64,000 bases of DNA. Origin: Candidatus Macondimonas diazotrophica. GTDB taxonomy: Bacteria; Pseudomonadota; Gammaproteobacteria; UBA5335. The notes under the pieces are model-generated. The model was not told the origin of the DNA, ran no database searches, and saw only the letters and a program-made list of their open reading frames with translations. The number at the start of each line of letters is the position of its first letter. Position 1 is the first letter of the stretch. The position numbers and the translations under genes were made by a program. The stretch lies in the NCBI RefSeq assembly GCF_004684205.1, contig NZ_SRIO01000007.1, positions 1 to 64,000 on the forward strand. Reading direction: 5' to 3'. Below are positions 29,684 to 42,300 of the stretch, one piece after another.

Positions 29684-31276
29684 CTATGGGGTTGCGGCAT
29701 CGTTGTCAAGTCCGAGCACAGAACGGGGCGATTCAGTCGCGGGCGACCAGCTTCCGCCTACGGCCCGGATGAGGGCGATACTGGCATCAAGGCGCTGATT
29801 CATGAGCGCGATACTTGTTCGCTCGCTGTCCAGTAAGACGGTCTGCGCCGCGACTACGTTCAGGTAACTCAACAGACCGGCCTTGTACTGATTGGTAACG
29901 ACGGCTAGAGACTGTCGGGCCAAGTCCTCGGTTTCCCGTTGCGTCGCAGCTTCTGCTTCCAAAACACGCAATGCAATGAGTTGATCCTCGACCTCCTGGA
30001 AAGCACTCAGGACTGTGAGCCGGTAGTTGTCGGCAGTCGCGTCCAGAATGGCCGTGGCTTGTTCGACCTGTGATTTGCGCAGACCCCCGTCGAAAATACC
30101 CAGGGCCATGCGGGGTCCGATGGACCAGAAGCGATTCGGCAGACTGATCAGGTCGCCAAGGCTGCTGCTTTGGTAACCGCCACTGGCCGAGAGCGTCAGG
30201 TTCGGGTAATAGGCGGCCTGGGCGATGCCGATCTGGGCACTGGCAGCCGCGACGCGGCGTTCCGCCGCAGCGATGTCTCGGCGACGTTCCAGTAAGGTGG
30301 AAGGCAAGCCGGGCGGAATCACGGGAATCACCGGATCGGTGAGCGGCGCAACAGGAAACCGGTACTGGGCGGGCGCTTTGCCGAGCAGAACCGCGATGGC
30401 GTGTTCGAGTTGGGCGCGCTGGATCTGAAGATCGAGCGCTTGGGCCTGGGCCGATTTCAGTTGGGTTTTGGCTTGCAGCACATCGGCGCGGGAGGTCACG
30501 CCCGCCTGATAGCGATTTTCGGTCAGTTTGAGCGACTGTTCGTAGGCGGCCACGCCTTGGTGCAGCTTGTCCTGCAAGGTGTCGTTGGTCCGCAGGGTGA
30601 AATAGAGCCGTGCCAGTTGCGCCTGCATGCTCAGTCGCATGGCCTGGAGGTCGGCGGCGCTGGCGTCAAGATTGGCTTGATTGGCTTCGACCTGCCGGCG
30701 TACGCGCCCCCATAGGTCGATTTCCCAGCTACTGTTCAAGCTGAGATTGTGTTGCGTCCGTGGATCGAACTCGATCGTTGGCGGCTGAATCGCCGGCGGG
30801 CGAACCTGCAGGATGCCGAACGGACCGACCCGTTGAGCCGGGAGTTGCACGGGTTGCCGGTTGAGCCCGGTCAGCGGATCGGGAATCTGACTGCGATTCA
30901 CGTCGGCCGAGGCGCTCAGCGTCGGGAACAGGTTGGCGCGGCTGGCGGCCAGGACTGCCTGGGCCTGGCGGAACTGACTTTCCGCGATGCGGATGTTCAG
31001 ATTGTTCGCTGCAAGTTCGCGCTGCAAGGCATCAAGCGCATCATCATGGTAAACCCGCCACCAGGGTCCTGGATCGAGAAGGTCGGCCGGTTCGGCCCGC
31101 TTCCAGCCCTCATTTTCCTTGTAGACCGCGGGCGTCTCGATGTCGGGTCGAGCATAGTCCGGACCCACGGTGCAGGCGCTGATCAGCGTGGTGCAGATCA
31201 GCAGTCCTCCGCACAGCCGCGCCCGCAGCTGGCGGTCAGCGGAGGTGTGGTCGCGGAGGCGGGGCAGTGTCGACAT
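29684..31276 (-). CDS. RND efflux outer-membrane channel, NodT family
   Basis: This is a TolC-like outer-membrane lipoprotein channel of the NodT/OprM family. The 530-residue product has a lipoprotein signal with lipobox I32-S-A-C35. The family opening VGPDYARP follows, then two homologous coiled-coil repeats (DLQAMRLSMQAQLARLYF near residue 215, LTVLSAFQEVEDQLIAL near residue 425). It follows the second RND pump gene by 10 bases. It presumably completes a tripartite exporter with the adaptor and the two pump subunits. The substrate is unknown. Confidence 0.92.
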   Translation of the reverse strand: MSTLPRLRDHTSADRQLRARLCGGLLICTTLISACTVGPDYARPDIETPAVYKENEGWKRAEPADLLDPGPWWRVYHDDALDALQRELAANNLNIRIAESQFRQAQAVLAASRANLFPTLSASADVNRSQIPDPLTGLNRQPVQLPAQRVGPFGILQVRPPAIQPPTIEFDPRTQHNLSLNSSWEIDLWGRVRRQVEANQANLDASAADLQAMRLSMQAQLARLYFTLRTNDTLQDKLHQGVAAYEQSLKLTENRYQAGVTSRADVLQAKTQLKSAQAQALDLQIQRAQLEHAIAVLLGKAPAQYRFPVAPLTDPVIPVIPPGLPSTLLERRRDIAAAERRVAAASAQIGIAQAAYYPNLTLSASGGYQSSSLGDLISLPNRFWSIGPRMALGIFDGGLRKSQVEQATAILDATADNYRLTVLSAFQEVEDQLIALRVLEAEAATQRETEDLARQSLAVVTNQYKAGLLSYLNVVAAQTVLLDSERTSIALMNQRLDASIALIRAVGGSWSPATESPRSVLGLDNDAATP

Positions 31277-31286
31277 GGCTCGGCCT

Positions 31287-34200
31287 TCAATCGGTGAATC
31301 GGGCCGAACTGCTCCCCAGGCTCCAGCCGCGCTGGGCCCACTGATGCAGACGATCCATGTAGAGGTAAACGATGGGGGTGGTATAGAGCGTCAAGAGCTG
31401 ACTGAACAGGAGTCCGCCGACGATGGCGATCCCCAGAGGGCGCCGCAGGTCTGCGCCATAGCCGCTGGCGATCGCCAATGGCAGTGCGCCCAGCGTGGCC
31501 GCGAGTGTGGTCATCAGAATGGGCCGTAACCGCAGCAATGCTGCTTCGAAGATGGCTTGCTGCGCGCTGAGGCGCGATTCGCGCTGGGTCTGAATGGCCA
31601 CATCTACCATCATGATGGCGTTTTTCTTCACGATACCGATCAACAGGAACAGACTGATCAAAGCCATCGCGTTGAGTTCCACGCCCGTTGCGAGCAAGGC
31701 CAGGAGGGCACCGACGCCGGCGGATGGCAGGGTGGAGAGGATGGTGACGGGGTGGATGAAGCTCTCATAGAGAATGCCGAGCACCACATAGATAGCCAGC
31801 AATGCTCCCAGCAGCAGCCAAGGCTCCGAGGACAGGGATTTCTTGAACGCCAGCGCCTCACCCTGAAAACCACCGCGCACGGATGCGGGTGCACCGATCT
31901 GGGTCATGGCGCGGCGGATGACCTGCTCGGCATCGCTGAGCGAGATTCCGGGCGCGAGATCGAAGGAAATCGTGGCAGCGGCGAATTGGCCCTGGTGGTT
32001 GACGACAATGGGGCCGGTTGTGGTTTCCACATGGCTGAATGCGCTCAAGGGGACCATCGCGCCGGTCTTCGACGGGATATACAATTTCGCCAATGTCGCC
32101 GGGTCCCGGGTGTCCTCCGGTGTTGCCGTCATCACGATGAAATATTGATTTCGCTCGGCATAGAGGGTCGAGATCGGACGTTGCCCGAACGCATCATAGA
32201 GTGCCGCATCGACACGCGCTGGATCAACGCCGAGCCGGATGGCGGCATCGCGATCGATGACGACTTTGGCATGTAGCCCTCGGGCCTTGAGGTCATTATT
32301 GACGTCTACCAGTTCCGGCTGGCGTTTCAAGGCTTCTTCGAGGCGCGGCGACCATTCGTAAAGATCTTCGAGCTGATCGCTTTCGAGGGTGTATTGATAG
32401 CGCGAGTTGCTGGGACGCCCACCGGGGCGGATGTCCTGCGGCCCCTGGAGAAATAATGTGGCGCCGGGAATGTCGTTGATCTGGGTGCGCAACCGCTCCA
32501 TGACCTTGTGTGCCGGCATCTTTCGCTCATCCAAGGGCTTGAGCGAAACGAAGACAAAACCGGTATTGCCTTGCGATTCGCCGCCGATGAAGGACACCAC
32601 GCTTTCCACCGCCGGATCTGCGCGCAGAATATCGGTGAATTGCTGCTGCTTTTCACGCATCGATTGAAACGACAAGGCCTGCTCGCCGCTGATGTAACCC
32701 AGCAGCTTGCCAATGTCGTATTGTGGCATGAGTCCCTTGGGGACGACCACGAAAAGAACGATGTTCAGTGCGAAGGTCGCAAACAACGACATCAGGGTCA
32801 CGAATGCGTGGCGCAAGGCCCAATCCAGGCTGATCCGATAGACCGTGGTCAGGCGTGCGAACGCACCGTCGAGCCAGCGATATAGGCGCCCGGGCGTGTC
32901 GAATGTCTCCTGGCGAAGCAGTCGGGCGCTCATCATCGGTGTCAATGTCAGCGAGACGACCATGGACACAAGAACTGCCAGCGACAGCGTAGCGCCGAAT
33001 TCCTGAATCAGCCGCCCGATCATTCCACCCATCAGCACGATGGGAAGAAAAACTGCGACCAGCGACAAGGTCATGGACACCACCGTGAAACTGACCTCGC
33101 GTGTGCCCTCCAAGGCAGCTTGGAAAGGGGGGCTGCCCTGTTCGAGGTGGCGGATGATGTTCTCCAGGACCACGATTACATCGTCGACGACGAAGCCGGT
33201 GGCAATGGTAATGGCCATGAGCGAGAGGTTATCGATGGAGTAGCCCATCAGATAGAGCGCGCCGAAGGTGCCGATTAGTGAAACCGGCAATGCGACAGCG
33301 GGAATCAGCGTGGCACGGGCATTGCGCAGGAACAGGAGCACGACGCCGAGTACCAGGAGGGTCGAGATGACGATCGTGATTTCCACTTCATGGAGCGAGG
33401 CGCGAATCGTTTCAGACTGATCGAGTTGGATCTCCAGATCGACCCCGCCGGGGACCGATGCCTTCAATTCGGGCAGCAAGTCCTTCACGCGATCGACGGT
33501 CTCGATGACGTTGGCGCCCGGTTGTCGGCGCAACATGATCAATACCGCCGGCTTGCCATTGGCCGTGCCGGCATTGCGCACATCCTGGACGGAATCATGA
33601 ACTTCGGCGATGTTGTGCAGATAGATGGGAGAGCCATCGTCAAAGGCGATGACCAGATCACGGAATTCCTCGGCCGTCCGGGTCTGGTCATTGGCATGGA
33701 TCAACCAGCTGTTCGCGCCATCGTCCAGAAACCCCTTGGGTCGATTGGCATTGGCACCAGCCAGCGACTGGCGGATTTGCTCGAGGCTGAGGCCATATTG
33801 GTTGGCTGCATCAAGGTTGAGTTCGACGCGGATCGCCGGCAAGGCGGAACCGCCCAGCTCCACTTGGCCGATGCCGTAGACCTGGGCAAGTTTCTGAGCC
33901 AGCACCGTGGAGGCGGCGTCGTACATCTGCCCAAGACTCAGGATGTCGGATGTGAGTGAAAGAACCAGGATCGGTGAATCGGCCGGATTGGCCTTGCGAT
34001 AGATCGGATTGGTCGGGAGATTCGCGGGAAGCAGACTGCGTGCCGCATTGATCGCGGCCTGCACATCCCGCGCGGCGCCGTCGATATTCCGGTTGATATC
34101 GAACTGAATGATGATGCGTGTGAACCCGATGGAGCTGGCCGAGCTCATTTCTTCGATGCCGGCGATGCGGCCCAGTTGCCGTTCCAGCGGTGTGGCCACG

Positions 34201-34385
34201 GTGGTCGCCATCGTTTCGGGGCTTGCTCCTGGCAGACGCGCGATCACAACGATGGTCGGAAAGTCGATCTGCGGCATGGGTGCCACGGGCATCAGGAAAA
34301 AGCCCAATAAGCCGGACAGCGTGATGGCCACCGTCAGCAGGGTGGTCGCGACCGGCCGATCGATGAAAAATGCTCCCGGGTTCAA
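31287..34385 (-). CDS. mdtC: RND efflux pump subunit, MdtC/MuxC-like
   Basis: An inner-membrane proton-driven RND transporter of the hydrophobe/amphiphile class. The 1032-residue product has twelve membrane segments, two large periplasmic loops, the N-terminal [12 protein letters not shown] and the transmembrane-4 motif [14 protein letters not shown] with two proton-relay aspartates. MdtB and MdtC together form a heteromultimeric pump for bile salts, novobiocin and similar compounds in E. coli. The gene starts within the last four bases of the mdtB-like gene, so the two are translationally coupled. The naming as C follows gene order. Confidence 0.92.
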   Translation of the reverse strand: MNPGAFFIDRPVATTLLTVAITLSGLLGFFLMPVAPMPQIDFPTIVVIARLPGASPETMATTVATPLERQLGRIAGIEEMSSASSIGFTRIIIQFDINRNIDGAARDVQAAINAARSLLPANLPTNPIYRKANPADSPILVLSLTSDILSLGQMYDAASTVLAQKLAQVYGIGQVELGGSALPAIRVELNLDAANQYGLSLEQIRQSLAGANANRPKGFLDDGANSWLIHANDQTRTAEEFRDLVIAFDDGSPIYLHNIAEVHDSVQDVRNAGTANGKPAVLIMLRRQPGANVIETVDRVKDLLPELKASVPGGVDLEIQLDQSETIRASLHEVEITIVISTLLVLGVVLLFLRNARATLIPAVALPVSLIGTFGALYLMGYSIDNLSLMAITIATGFVVDDVIVVLENIIRHLEQGSPPFQAALEGTREVSFTVVSMTLSLVAVFLPIVLMGGMIGRLIQEFGATLSLAVLVSMVVSLTLTPMMSARLLRQETFDTPGRLYRWLDGAFARLTTVYRISLDWALRHAFVTLMSLFATFALNIVLFVVVPKGLMPQYDIGKLLGYISGEQALSFQSMREKQQQFTDILRADPAVESVVSFIGGESQGNTGFVFVSLKPLDERKMPAHKVMERLRTQINDIPGATLFLQGPQDIRPGGRPSNSRYQYTLESDQLEDLYEWSPRLEEALKRQPELVDVNNDLKARGLHAKVVIDRDAAIRLGVDPARVDAALYDAFGQRPISTLYAERNQYFIVMTATPEDTRDPATLAKLYIPSKTGAMVPLSAFSHVETTTGPIVVNHQGQFAAATISFDLAPGISLSDAEQVIRRAMTQIGAPASVRGGFQGEALAFKKSLSSEPWLLLGALLAIYVVLGILYESFIHPVTILSTLPSAGVGALLALLATGVELNAMALISLFLLIGIVKKNAIMMVDVAIQTQRESRLSAQQAIFEAALLRLRPILMTTLAATLGALPLAIASGYGADLRRPLGIAIVGGLLFSQLLTLYTTPIVYLYMDRLHQWAQRGWSLGSSSARFTD

Positions 34386-37300
34386 GGATTGTTCTCGACC
34401 ATTGACCGCGCCCTCTGGCCCAGGCGCTCAGCCAGATCGGCAAAGGCGAGGTAGATGACCGGCGTGGTGAAAAGTGTCAGCAACTGACTCAGCACCAGCC
34501 CGCCGACCAGCGTGATTCCGAGGGGGTGCCGCAGCTCTGCGCCGACCCCGGTGCTCAGCATCATGGGCAGCGCGCTCAACAACGCCGCCAGAGTGGTCAT
34601 CAAAATCGGCCTGAACCGCAACAGGCAGGCTTCGAAGATGGCCTCCCGAGGTGGTTTTCCGCCGGTGCGCTCCGCATCCAGGGCAAAGTCCACCATCATG
34701 ATGGCGTTTTTCTTGACGATGCCGATGAGCAACACGATTCCGATGATGCCGATCACGTCCAGCGGATGGCCGCTGAGCAGCAAGGCCAACAGGGCTCCCA
34801 CGCCGGCAGACGGCAGGGTAGAGAGGATGGTGATTGGATGGACATAGCTCTCATAGAGCATGCCCAGCACGATATACATGCAGACAATGGCTGCGAGCAG
34901 CAGAAATGTCTGGTTGGCCAGCGAGGCGCGAAATGCCAGCGCATCACCCTGAAAGCGTATCTGCAGACTGGCCGGGGGGGCCAGATCGGCGAGTGCCGCT
35001 TCAATATCCGAGACGGCTGCGCCCAGGGAAGTCCCCGGCGGCAGGTTGAACGAGACCGTAGCGGCGGGAAACTGACCGAGATGTTCGATCAGGATGGGTG
35101 TCGTGCGCTCTTCCACGCGGGCGACCGCGCGCAGTGGTACTTGCACGCCGTTTGGCGAGGGGACATAGATTCGATCCAGTGCCTCGAGACCCCGTTGCAG
35201 AATGGGGTCCACTTCCAGCACCACCCGGTATTGATTCGACTGGGTGAAGATGGTGGAGATGATGCGCTGACCGAAGGCGTTGTAAAGCGCATTGTCGATC
35301 GCGGCGGCCGTGATGCCGTAGCGTGCAGCGGCGTTTCGGTCAATGGCCAGATAGGCCTGCAAACCCCCGGTTTGCAGGTTGTGATTCACATCGCGCAGGG
35401 ACGGCAGCGCTTGAAGTCGCTCGGTGATCGGTGTCACCCAATCATACAGCTCCGTGGGATTCGGATCCTGCAGCGTCAGCTGGTATTGGGTACGCGAGAC
35501 GAGATTCCCGATGCTGAGATCCTGCAAGGGTTGCAGATACAGCGCGATTCCAGAGACGTTCTGCAGTCGCGATTGCAGGCTGCGCATGATCTCTTCCGCA
35601 TCGGCACTGCGCTCGGCGTGGGGTTTGAGCTGAATCAGTACCCGTCCGCTATTGAGCGTGGGATTGGCGCTGTCCACGCCGATGAAGGAGGTGACGCCTG
35701 CCACGGCAGGCTCCTCGAGCAAGGACGCTACCAGGGCCTGCTGACGCGATGCCATCGCTTCGAACGAAATCGACTGTGGCGCTTCGGAGATTCCTTGAAT
35801 GAGTCCTGTGTCCTGTGAGGGCAGGAATCCCTTGGGGATGAAGACGTACAGCAGGAGCGTGAGCATCAGGGTGACGACGGCCGTGACCTGCATCGGTCGG
35901 GGGCGATCCAGCACGCGGGTCAGGATCCGTCCGTACCCGTCAATGATCCGGTCCAGGAAACGGCCTTGCGCCAGTTCCGAATGGCCCCCGACCGGAATGG
36001 CGCGCAGCAGGCGCGCGCACATCATGGGCGTGAGTGTGAGCGAGACCACGGCCGAGATCAGGATCGCCACGGCCAGGGTCACCGCGAACTCCCGGAACAA
36101 CCGACCAATGACATCACCCATGAACAGAAGCGGGATCAGCACTGCGACCAGGGAAACGGTGAGAGAAATGATGGTAAAGGCAATCTGACGCGAGCCTTTG
36201 AGCGCCGCTTCCAATGGTGGTTCGCCGGCCTCGAGATAGCGGCTGATGTTCTCGATGACCACGATGGCATCGTCGACCACGAAGCCGGCGGCGATCGTGA
36301 GCGCCATCAGGGTCAGATTGTTGACGCTGAATCCGGCCAGGTACATGAAGGCGAATGTCCCGACCAGAGACAGAGGGACCGCGATACTCGGGATGATGGT
36401 AGCGGTGAGATTGCGAAGGAAGAGGAAAATGACCATGACGACCAGTGCGACCGCGAGCATGAGCTCGAACTGCACATCGTGCACCGAGGCACGAATGGTG
36501 GTGGTCCGATCGGACACCACCGTTAGCGTGACGGCCGCCGGCAGGGAATCCTGCAGCCGCGGCAACAGTTCCTTGATCCGGTCCACCACTTCGATCACAT
36601 TGGCGCCGGGTTGGCGTTGAATATTGACCAGCACGGCCGGTGTCTTGCCGAACCAGGCGGCCTGCCGGTTGTTTTCGATGTCGCGGACCACATGCGCAAC
36701 TTGATGGAGGCGGATGGGCGCGCCGCCGCGGTAGGCCACCACCATCTGCGCAAACTGTTCGGTGCTCAGCAGTTGATCATTGGCATCGATGGTATAGGCG
36801 CGATCCGGTCCATCGAAGCTTCCTTTCGCCTGATTCACGTTATTGGCACCGACAGCGGTACGGAGATCCTCGAGACTCAGGTTATAGGCCGTGAGCGCAC
36901 GCGGATCGGCCTGGATGCGGATGGCGGGGCGCTGCCCTCCGCTGAGCCCGACAAGGCCCACGCCGCTGACCTGGGCAAGCTTCTGGGCCAAGCGAGTATC
37001 AGCCAGATCCTCGATTTCCGGCAGCGGCAGGTTTGGTGAGGTCAACGCCAGCGTCATGATCGGTGCGTCGGCGGGGTTGATCTTGTTGTAGGTTGGCGGA
37101 GCCGGCAGATCGAAAGGCAGAAAGGTGTTGGCTGCATTGATTGCAGCCTGGACCTGCTGTTCGGCGATATCCAGTGTCAATTCAAGCGAAAACTGCAAGG
37201 TGATGACAGACGCTCCACCCGAGCTGGTGGAGGTCATCTGACTGAGCCCCGCCATTTGCCCGAGCTGACGTTCCAAGGGCGCGGTCACGGACGACACCAT

Positions 37301-37474
37301 GACTTCGGGGCTGGCACCCGGATAAAGCGTCACGACCTGGATGGTGGGGTACTCGACTTGGGGCAAGGCCGCAAGCGGCAAGAAACGATAGCCCAACAGC
37401 CCTGCAATCAATAGGGCAGCCATGATGAGAGAGGTTGCGACCGGACGGAGGATGAACGGACGCGAAGGATTCAT
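34382..37474 (-). CDS. mdtB: RND efflux pump subunit, MdtB/MuxB-like
   Basis: The first of two adjacent RND pump proteins, 1030 residues. The N-terminus is [14 protein letters not shown], there are twelve membrane segments, and the relay motif [19 protein letters not shown] lies near residue 400. Two pump genes in tandem behind one adaptor is the mdtABC/muxABC plan, in which both subunits assemble in one trimer. The start overlaps the adaptor stop by four bases (37471-37474). The substrate is not deducible. Confidence 0.92.
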   Translation of the reverse strand: MNPSRPFILRPVATSLIMAALLIAGLLGYRFLPLAALPQVEYPTIQVVTLYPGASPEVMVSSVTAPLERQLGQMAGLSQMTSTSSGGASVITLQFSLELTLDIAEQQVQAAINAANTFLPFDLPAPPTYNKINPADAPIMTLALTSPNLPLPEIEDLADTRLAQKLAQVSGVGLVGLSGGQRPAIRIQADPRALTAYNLSLEDLRTAVGANNVNQAKGSFDGPDRAYTIDANDQLLSTEQFAQMVVAYRGGAPIRLHQVAHVVRDIENNRQAAWFGKTPAVLVNIQRQPGANVIEVVDRIKELLPRLQDSLPAAVTLTVVSDRTTTIRASVHDVQFELMLAVALVVMVIFLFLRNLTATIIPSIAVPLSLVGTFAFMYLAGFSVNNLTLMALTIAAGFVVDDAIVVIENISRYLEAGEPPLEAALKGSRQIAFTIISLTVSLVAVLIPLLFMGDVIGRLFREFAVTLAVAILISAVVSLTLTPMMCARLLRAIPVGGHSELAQGRFLDRIIDGYGRILTRVLDRPRPMQVTAVVTLMLTLLLYVFIPKGFLPSQDTGLIQGISEAPQSISFEAMASRQQALVASLLEEPAVAGVTSFIGVDSANPTLNSGRVLIQLKPHAERSADAEEIMRSLQSRLQNVSGIALYLQPLQDLSIGNLVSRTQYQLTLQDPNPTELYDWVTPITERLQALPSLRDVNHNLQTGGLQAYLAIDRNAAARYGITAAAIDNALYNAFGQRIISTIFTQSNQYRVVLEVDPILQRGLEALDRIYVPSPNGVQVPLRAVARVEERTTPILIEHLGQFPAATVSFNLPPGTSLGAAVSDIEAALADLAPPASLQIRFQGDALAFRASLANQTFLLLAAIVCMYIVLGMLYESYVHPITILSTLPSAGVGALLALLLSGHPLDVIGIIGIVLLIGIVKKNAIMMVDFALDAERTGGKPPREAIFEACLLRFRPILMTTLAALLSALPMMLSTGVGAELRHPLGITLVGGLVLSQLLTLFTTPVIYLAFADLAERLGQRARSMVENNP

Positions 37475-38673
37475 GGGGATTGGGAGGCTTCGTCAGCAGG
37501 CTGTGATTTTTTGACGATCTCGACGGCTTTTCCTTCGGCGAGCCGTTCTGTTCCGTCGATCACCACCCGTTCACCGATTTGCAGGCCGGCGGTGATCGCC
37601 GTCAGGCCACGGTCCCGGGTCGCGGTCTGGATCGGGCGCGCCGTGACCTTTTGGTCTGGCCCCACCACCCACACGTAGGGCCCATCTGCACCCCGCTGGA
37701 TGGCCGCATCGGGGATCACACGGCTGTCGCGCGCGACTTCGAGCAGCAGCCGGGCGTTGACGAATTGATTGGGGAACAGCTGTTCGTCCCGATTGGGGAA
37801 TTGAGCCTTGAGGCGCACCATCCCCGTCGTCGCATTGATGCGATTGTCGATGGCCGTTAATTGTCCCTGGCCGAGCGTGGTCGACTGATCACGATTGAAG
37901 GCCGTGACCGGCAGGGACGCTTTGCGCAATCGCTCGCGCACGCGGGAGAGGTCATCTTCCGGGATGTCGAAAACAATGGCGATGGGCTGGGTCTGGGTAA
38001 TGACGGCAAGCCCGTTCGGATCTGCGGCCCGGACCAGGTTGCCGCGGTCGACGGTGCGCAGGCCAATGCGTCCGCCAATCGGTGCGGTAATTCGGGTGTA
38101 ATCCAGCTGTAGCCGGGCATTCCCAAGCTGGGCATGATCGCCCTGAAGGGCCGCCTGATACTGGCGAACCAGCGCCTGCTGCGTCGAAACCTGTTGTTGG
38201 GCAATGGAATCTTCTTTGAGCAGCTGCTCATAGCGGGCCAGATCTTGCTGGGCATTGGCCAGCAACGCTTGATCCCGTGCCAGTTGGGCTTGTGCCTGTT
38301 GTAGCTGGATCTGGAATGGTCGCGGGTCGATTTCAGCCAGCAGGGCACCTTCGCGCACCATCTGACCTTCGGCGAAGTGCAATGCGATGAGCTCGCCATC
38401 GACACGGCTGCGTACCGTGACCGAATTGAGTGGTGTCACGGTTCCCAGTCCGTTGAGATAGACCTGCAGATCGCTTGATTGCACGGTTGCAACGGATACC
38501 GGCACGGGACGATCCACCGCCGCACTCTGGGCCGAAGGTTGTGGTGTCCGAAGCAGCAAGGTCGCGCCGATGGCCAATGCCAACAGGACGACCGACAAGC
38601 CGACGCGGCCGCCGGGTATCGGGATCGGTCGCGATGCCCGATTGGAGGGCGCCGACGCGGTGGATCGCTTCAT
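37471..38673 (-). CDS. mdtA: RND periplasmic adaptor, MdtA-like
   Basis: A membrane-fusion adaptor linking the RND pump to the outer-membrane channel. The 400-residue product has an N-terminal membrane anchor at about residues 24-42. The lipoyl half-motifs ([22 protein letters not shown] near residue 74 and [13 protein letters not shown] near residue 197) flank a coiled-coil hairpin ([21 protein letters not shown]). A beta-barrel domain follows. It is the first gene of the four-gene efflux operon. In the 215 bases upstream I see no convincing promoter or regulator site. Confidence 0.92.
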   Translation of the reverse strand: MKRSTASAPSNRASRPIPIPGGRVGLSVVLLALAIGATLLLRTPQPSAQSAAVDRPVPVSVATVQSSDLQVYLNGLGTVTPLNSVTVRSRVDGELIALHFAEGQMVREGALLAEIDPRPFQIQLQQAQAQLARDQALLANAQQDLARYEQLLKEDSIAQQQVSTQQALVRQYQAALQGDHAQLGNARLQLDYTRITAPIGGRIGLRTVDRGNLVRAADPNGLAVITQTQPIAIVFDIPEDDLSRVRERLRKASLPVTAFNRDQSTTLGQGQLTAIDNRINATTGMVRLKAQFPNRDEQLFPNQFVNARLLLEVARDSRVIPDAAIQRGADGPYVWVVGPDQKVTARPIQTATRDRGLTAITAGLQIGERVVIDGTERLAEGKAVEIVKKSQPADEASQSP

Positions 38674-38888
38674 GACGGTTCCTGGTGAAGACTAGAGGAA
38701 CGGCCGCCTGACAACCGGCTGGGGATGCAGGAGGCCGGGTCGACTGGTCCTCAACATCGGCACCACTCGTGCGCTTCTTGAGGAAAACCGCGGCGCTGTC
38801 ACACCAAGGCGATTCAGGGAAAATCAAGTCACTCCGGGCCCGACCGGTGTTTTGAGCCACTTGTCACCGGATGGGCGATCTGTCCGGA

Positions 38889-39191
38889 TCAGGGCGTATC
38901 CGGAGTAGGGATGGACTTTCGGAAGCCATCCATCATGTTACGCATGTGTTGCTGCGCCTGTTCGCGTTCGGCCTGGTCGATAAAGCCGTCGCTGTTGGCG
39001 TCCATCGTGGAAAAGCGCTTGTCGTGCATCGCCATGAATTCAGCCTTGCTGATGCGGCCGTCCTGATCGGTATCGGCCATCTGCAGCATCCGTTGCATCA
39101 TGCCACTCCCGCGCTCGCCTGGCTGTGCCAAGGCTGCGAATGACAGGCTGGCCAAAAGCGTGATCAACACCATTGTCGTAAGTCGTGACAT
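38889..39191 (-). CDS. Secreted EF-hand calcium-binding protein
   Basis: A 100-residue protein with a signal peptide (cleavage likely after about residue 22, ALAQ). It has two canonical EF-hand loops: D40-T-D42-Q-D44-G-R-I-SKA-E51 and D64-A-N66-S-D68-G-F-I-DQA-E75. All calcium ligands are present in both. It should act in the periplasm as a small calcium-binding protein, but its partner is unknown. It lies between metH and the efflux operon on the same strand and is separated from metH by a hairpin. Confidence 0.88.
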   Translation of the reverse strand: MSRLTTMVLITLLASLSFAALAQPGERGSGMMQRMLQMADTDQDGRISKAEFMAMHDKRFSTMDANSDGFIDQAEREQAQQHMRNMMDGFRKSIPTPDTP

Positions 39192-39263
39192 CGCTTTTCC
39201 CTCTCATCGGTATGAACCGCATTCCGGCTGCCGAACAATGCGCCGGGTCTGTCGCCTTGTGAA

Positions 39264-39285
39264 GATGTCTCCAGAAGGAGACACC
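39264..39285 (-). terminator. Hairpin after metH, possible terminator
   Basis: Arms at 39264-39272 and 39277-39285 form a 9-pair stem (one G-T pair) with a four-base loop, 19 bases beyond the metH stop on the minus strand. There is only a short T-pair afterwards, so termination would be partial at best. Confidence 0.35.
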
Positions 39286-39303
39286 TGGTGTCCGGTTGGA
39301 CTG

Positions 39304-42300
39304 TCAATCTTCCGGTTCGTATCCCAGATTCGGCGCCAGCCATTTTTCGGCTTCGACGATGCTCCAGCCCTTGCGGCGCGCGTAATCCGCCACTTGATCG
39401 CGATCCAGCCGTCCGACGACGAAATACTGTGATTGCGGATGGGAAAAGTACCAGCCGCTGACCGACGCGCCGGGCCACATGGCTTGGCTTTCAGTGAGCG
39501 TGATGCCGCACTGCCGTTCCACGTCCAGCAGTGCCCACAGGGTGGCTTTCTCGGTGTGATCGGGACAGGCGGGATAGCCTGGCGCCGGCCGGATTCCGGC
39601 GTACTTTTCGGCGATCAGCGCGGTGTTGTCGAGATGTTCGTCCGGTTGATACCCCCAGAATTCCTGGCGTACGCGTTGATGCAGTCGTTCGGCAAAGGCT
39701 TCGGCCAGCCGGTCGGCGAGTGACTCGAGCAGGATCGCGCTGTAGTCGTCCAGATTGCGGCGGAACTCGGCGACGCGTTCGGCACATCCCAGTCCAGCCG
39801 TGACCGCGAATCCCCCGATGTAGTCGGCGACGCCGCTCGCCTGCGGCGCGATGTAGTCGGCCAGGCTGCGGTTGGGGACGCCTTCGCGGTGTTCCCCCTG
39901 CTGGCGCAGGTAGTGCAGTCGGGTGCGGATCTCGGTACGGTTCTCATCGGTGTAGATGACGATATCGTCGTCATCGACCTGATGGGCCGGAAACAGTCCG
40001 ATGACGCCACTGGCGCGCAGCCAGCGTTCCGCAATCAGTCGGTCCAGCATGGCCTGCGCATCATCCCAGAGGCGCCGAGCAGCTTCGGCGGTGGCGGGGT
40101 TGTGCAGCAGATCGGGGTATCGCCCCTTCAGCTCCCAACTGATGAAAAACGGCTGCCAGTCGATAAATTCACGCAATTCTTCGAGGGGATAGTTCTCGAA
40201 GACCTTGGTGAACTGGGTGGCGGCATGGCTGTGGTGATCACAGGCCGGGCCCTGACACACATCCTTGGCTTGCTGCAGCAGCATGCGGGGTCGCGGGGGG
40301 CGATAGCCTTCCCAGTCGATGAGCGTGCGGCGTTCACGTGCGTCGGCCAGACGGAGGAACTTGTCCTGACGCTCCTTGTTGGCGTGGCGCGCCCGGATCT
40401 GTTCGTATTCATCGTGAATGGCACGGATCGTCTGGGGCTTCTGTTCAGCTGAGAGCAATGAGGCGACCACCGGCACCGAGCGCGATGCGTCCTTGACCCA
40501 GACCACAGGCCCCGGATAGGCCGGGTCGATTTTGACGGCGGTGTGCGCGCGGGAGGTGGTGGCGCCGCCGATCAAGAGCGGGAGGTCGAATTCCTGGCGC
40601 GCCATTTCCCGCGCCAGCGTGACCATTTCGTCCAGTGAGGGGGTGATCAATCCCGAAAGTCCGATGATATCGGCCTGCTCGGTCCGGGCGGCCTCCAGAA
40701 TCTTTTGGCCCGGAACCATCACGCCAAGATCGATGACCTCGTAGTTATTGCATTGCAGGACCACCCCGACGATGTTCTTGCCGATATCGTGCACGTCGCC
40801 CTTCACGGTTGCCAGAACGATCTTGCCGTTGGACCGCACGGCCTCACCGGGTTGCCGTTCTGCTTCGATGTAGGGGATGAGGTAGGCCACCGCCTTTTTC
40901 ATCACCCGCGCCGACTTGACCACCTGGGGAAGAAACATCTTGCCCGCACCGAACAGGTCGCCGACGACATTCATGCCCGCCATCAGCGGGCCTTCGATCA
41001 CCTCGATCGGCCGGCCGCCGCGTGCCGCGATCTCCGCGCGCAGTTCCTCGGTGTCGGCCTCGACGAAGCTGTCGATTCCCTTGACCAGCGCATGGGTGAT
41101 GCGCTCGCTCACGGGCAGGGTGCGCCAGGCTTGATCTTCGGTTTCCTGGACCTGTCCGGTACTGCGGAAGCGTTCGGCGATTTCCAGCAAGCGCTCGGTG
41201 GCATCGTCCCGGCGGTTGAGGACGACGTCCTCGATGCGTTCACGCAGCTCCGGATCGATCTGATCGTAAACCACCAGGGCGCCGGCGTTGACGATGCCCA
41301 TATCCATGCCGGCGCGGATGGCGTGATAGAGGAATACGGCATGGATGGCTTCACGCACGGCATTGTTGCCGCGGAAGGAGAACGAGACGTTGGAGACGCC
41401 GCCGGAGACAAGTGCCCCGGGGAGGTTGGTCTTGATCCACCGCGTGGCTTCGATGAAGTCCACGCCGTAGTTGTTGTGTTCCGCAATGCCGGTCGCGATC
41501 GCGAAGATGTTGGGGTCGAAAATGATGTCCTCGGCGGGAAAACCCACCTGCTCGACCAGGATGCGGTAAGCCCGCGCGCAGATCTCCTGGCGGCGTGCCA
41601 GCGTATCGGCCTGTCCTTGTTCGTCGAAAGCCATCACCACGATGGCCGCCCCGTATTTGCGGCACAGCCGGGCTTCGCGAATGAATTTCGCCTCGCCTTC
41701 CTTCATGGAAATGGAATTGACGATGGGCTTTCCCTGAACACACTGCAATCCAGCCTCGATGACCTCCCACTTCGAGGAATCGATCATGATCGGTACCCGG
41801 GCGATGTCCGGTTCGGCAGCGATCAGGTTGAGAAACTGACGCATGGCGGCCACGCCATCGAGCATGCCCTCGTCCATGTTCACGTCAATGATCTGGGCGC
41901 CGGCTTCGACCTGTTGCAAGGCAACGGCCAGGGCGGTCGCATAGTCGCCGGACTTGACCAGTTCGCGGAAGCGCGCCGAACCGGTGACGTTGGTGCGTTC
42001 GCCGACGTTGACGAATAGCATCTGGGGTGTGATGTTGAACGGTTCGAGGCCGGACAAGCGGCAAGCCGGGTCTGGTCGAGCGACGGACCGCGGTGCTCTG
42101 CTGGCGACGGTTTCGGCGATGGCCTGGATGTGCTCGGGTGTCGTGCCGCAGCAGCCGCCGACCAGATTCACCAGCCCGGCATCGGCGAACTCGGCCAGGA
42201 TGCCGGCGGTGTCCTCCGGCTTTTCGTCGTATTCCCCGAAGGCATTGGGCAGGCCGGCGTTGGGGTAGCAGGAGACGTAGCAATCGGCCAGACGCGAGAG

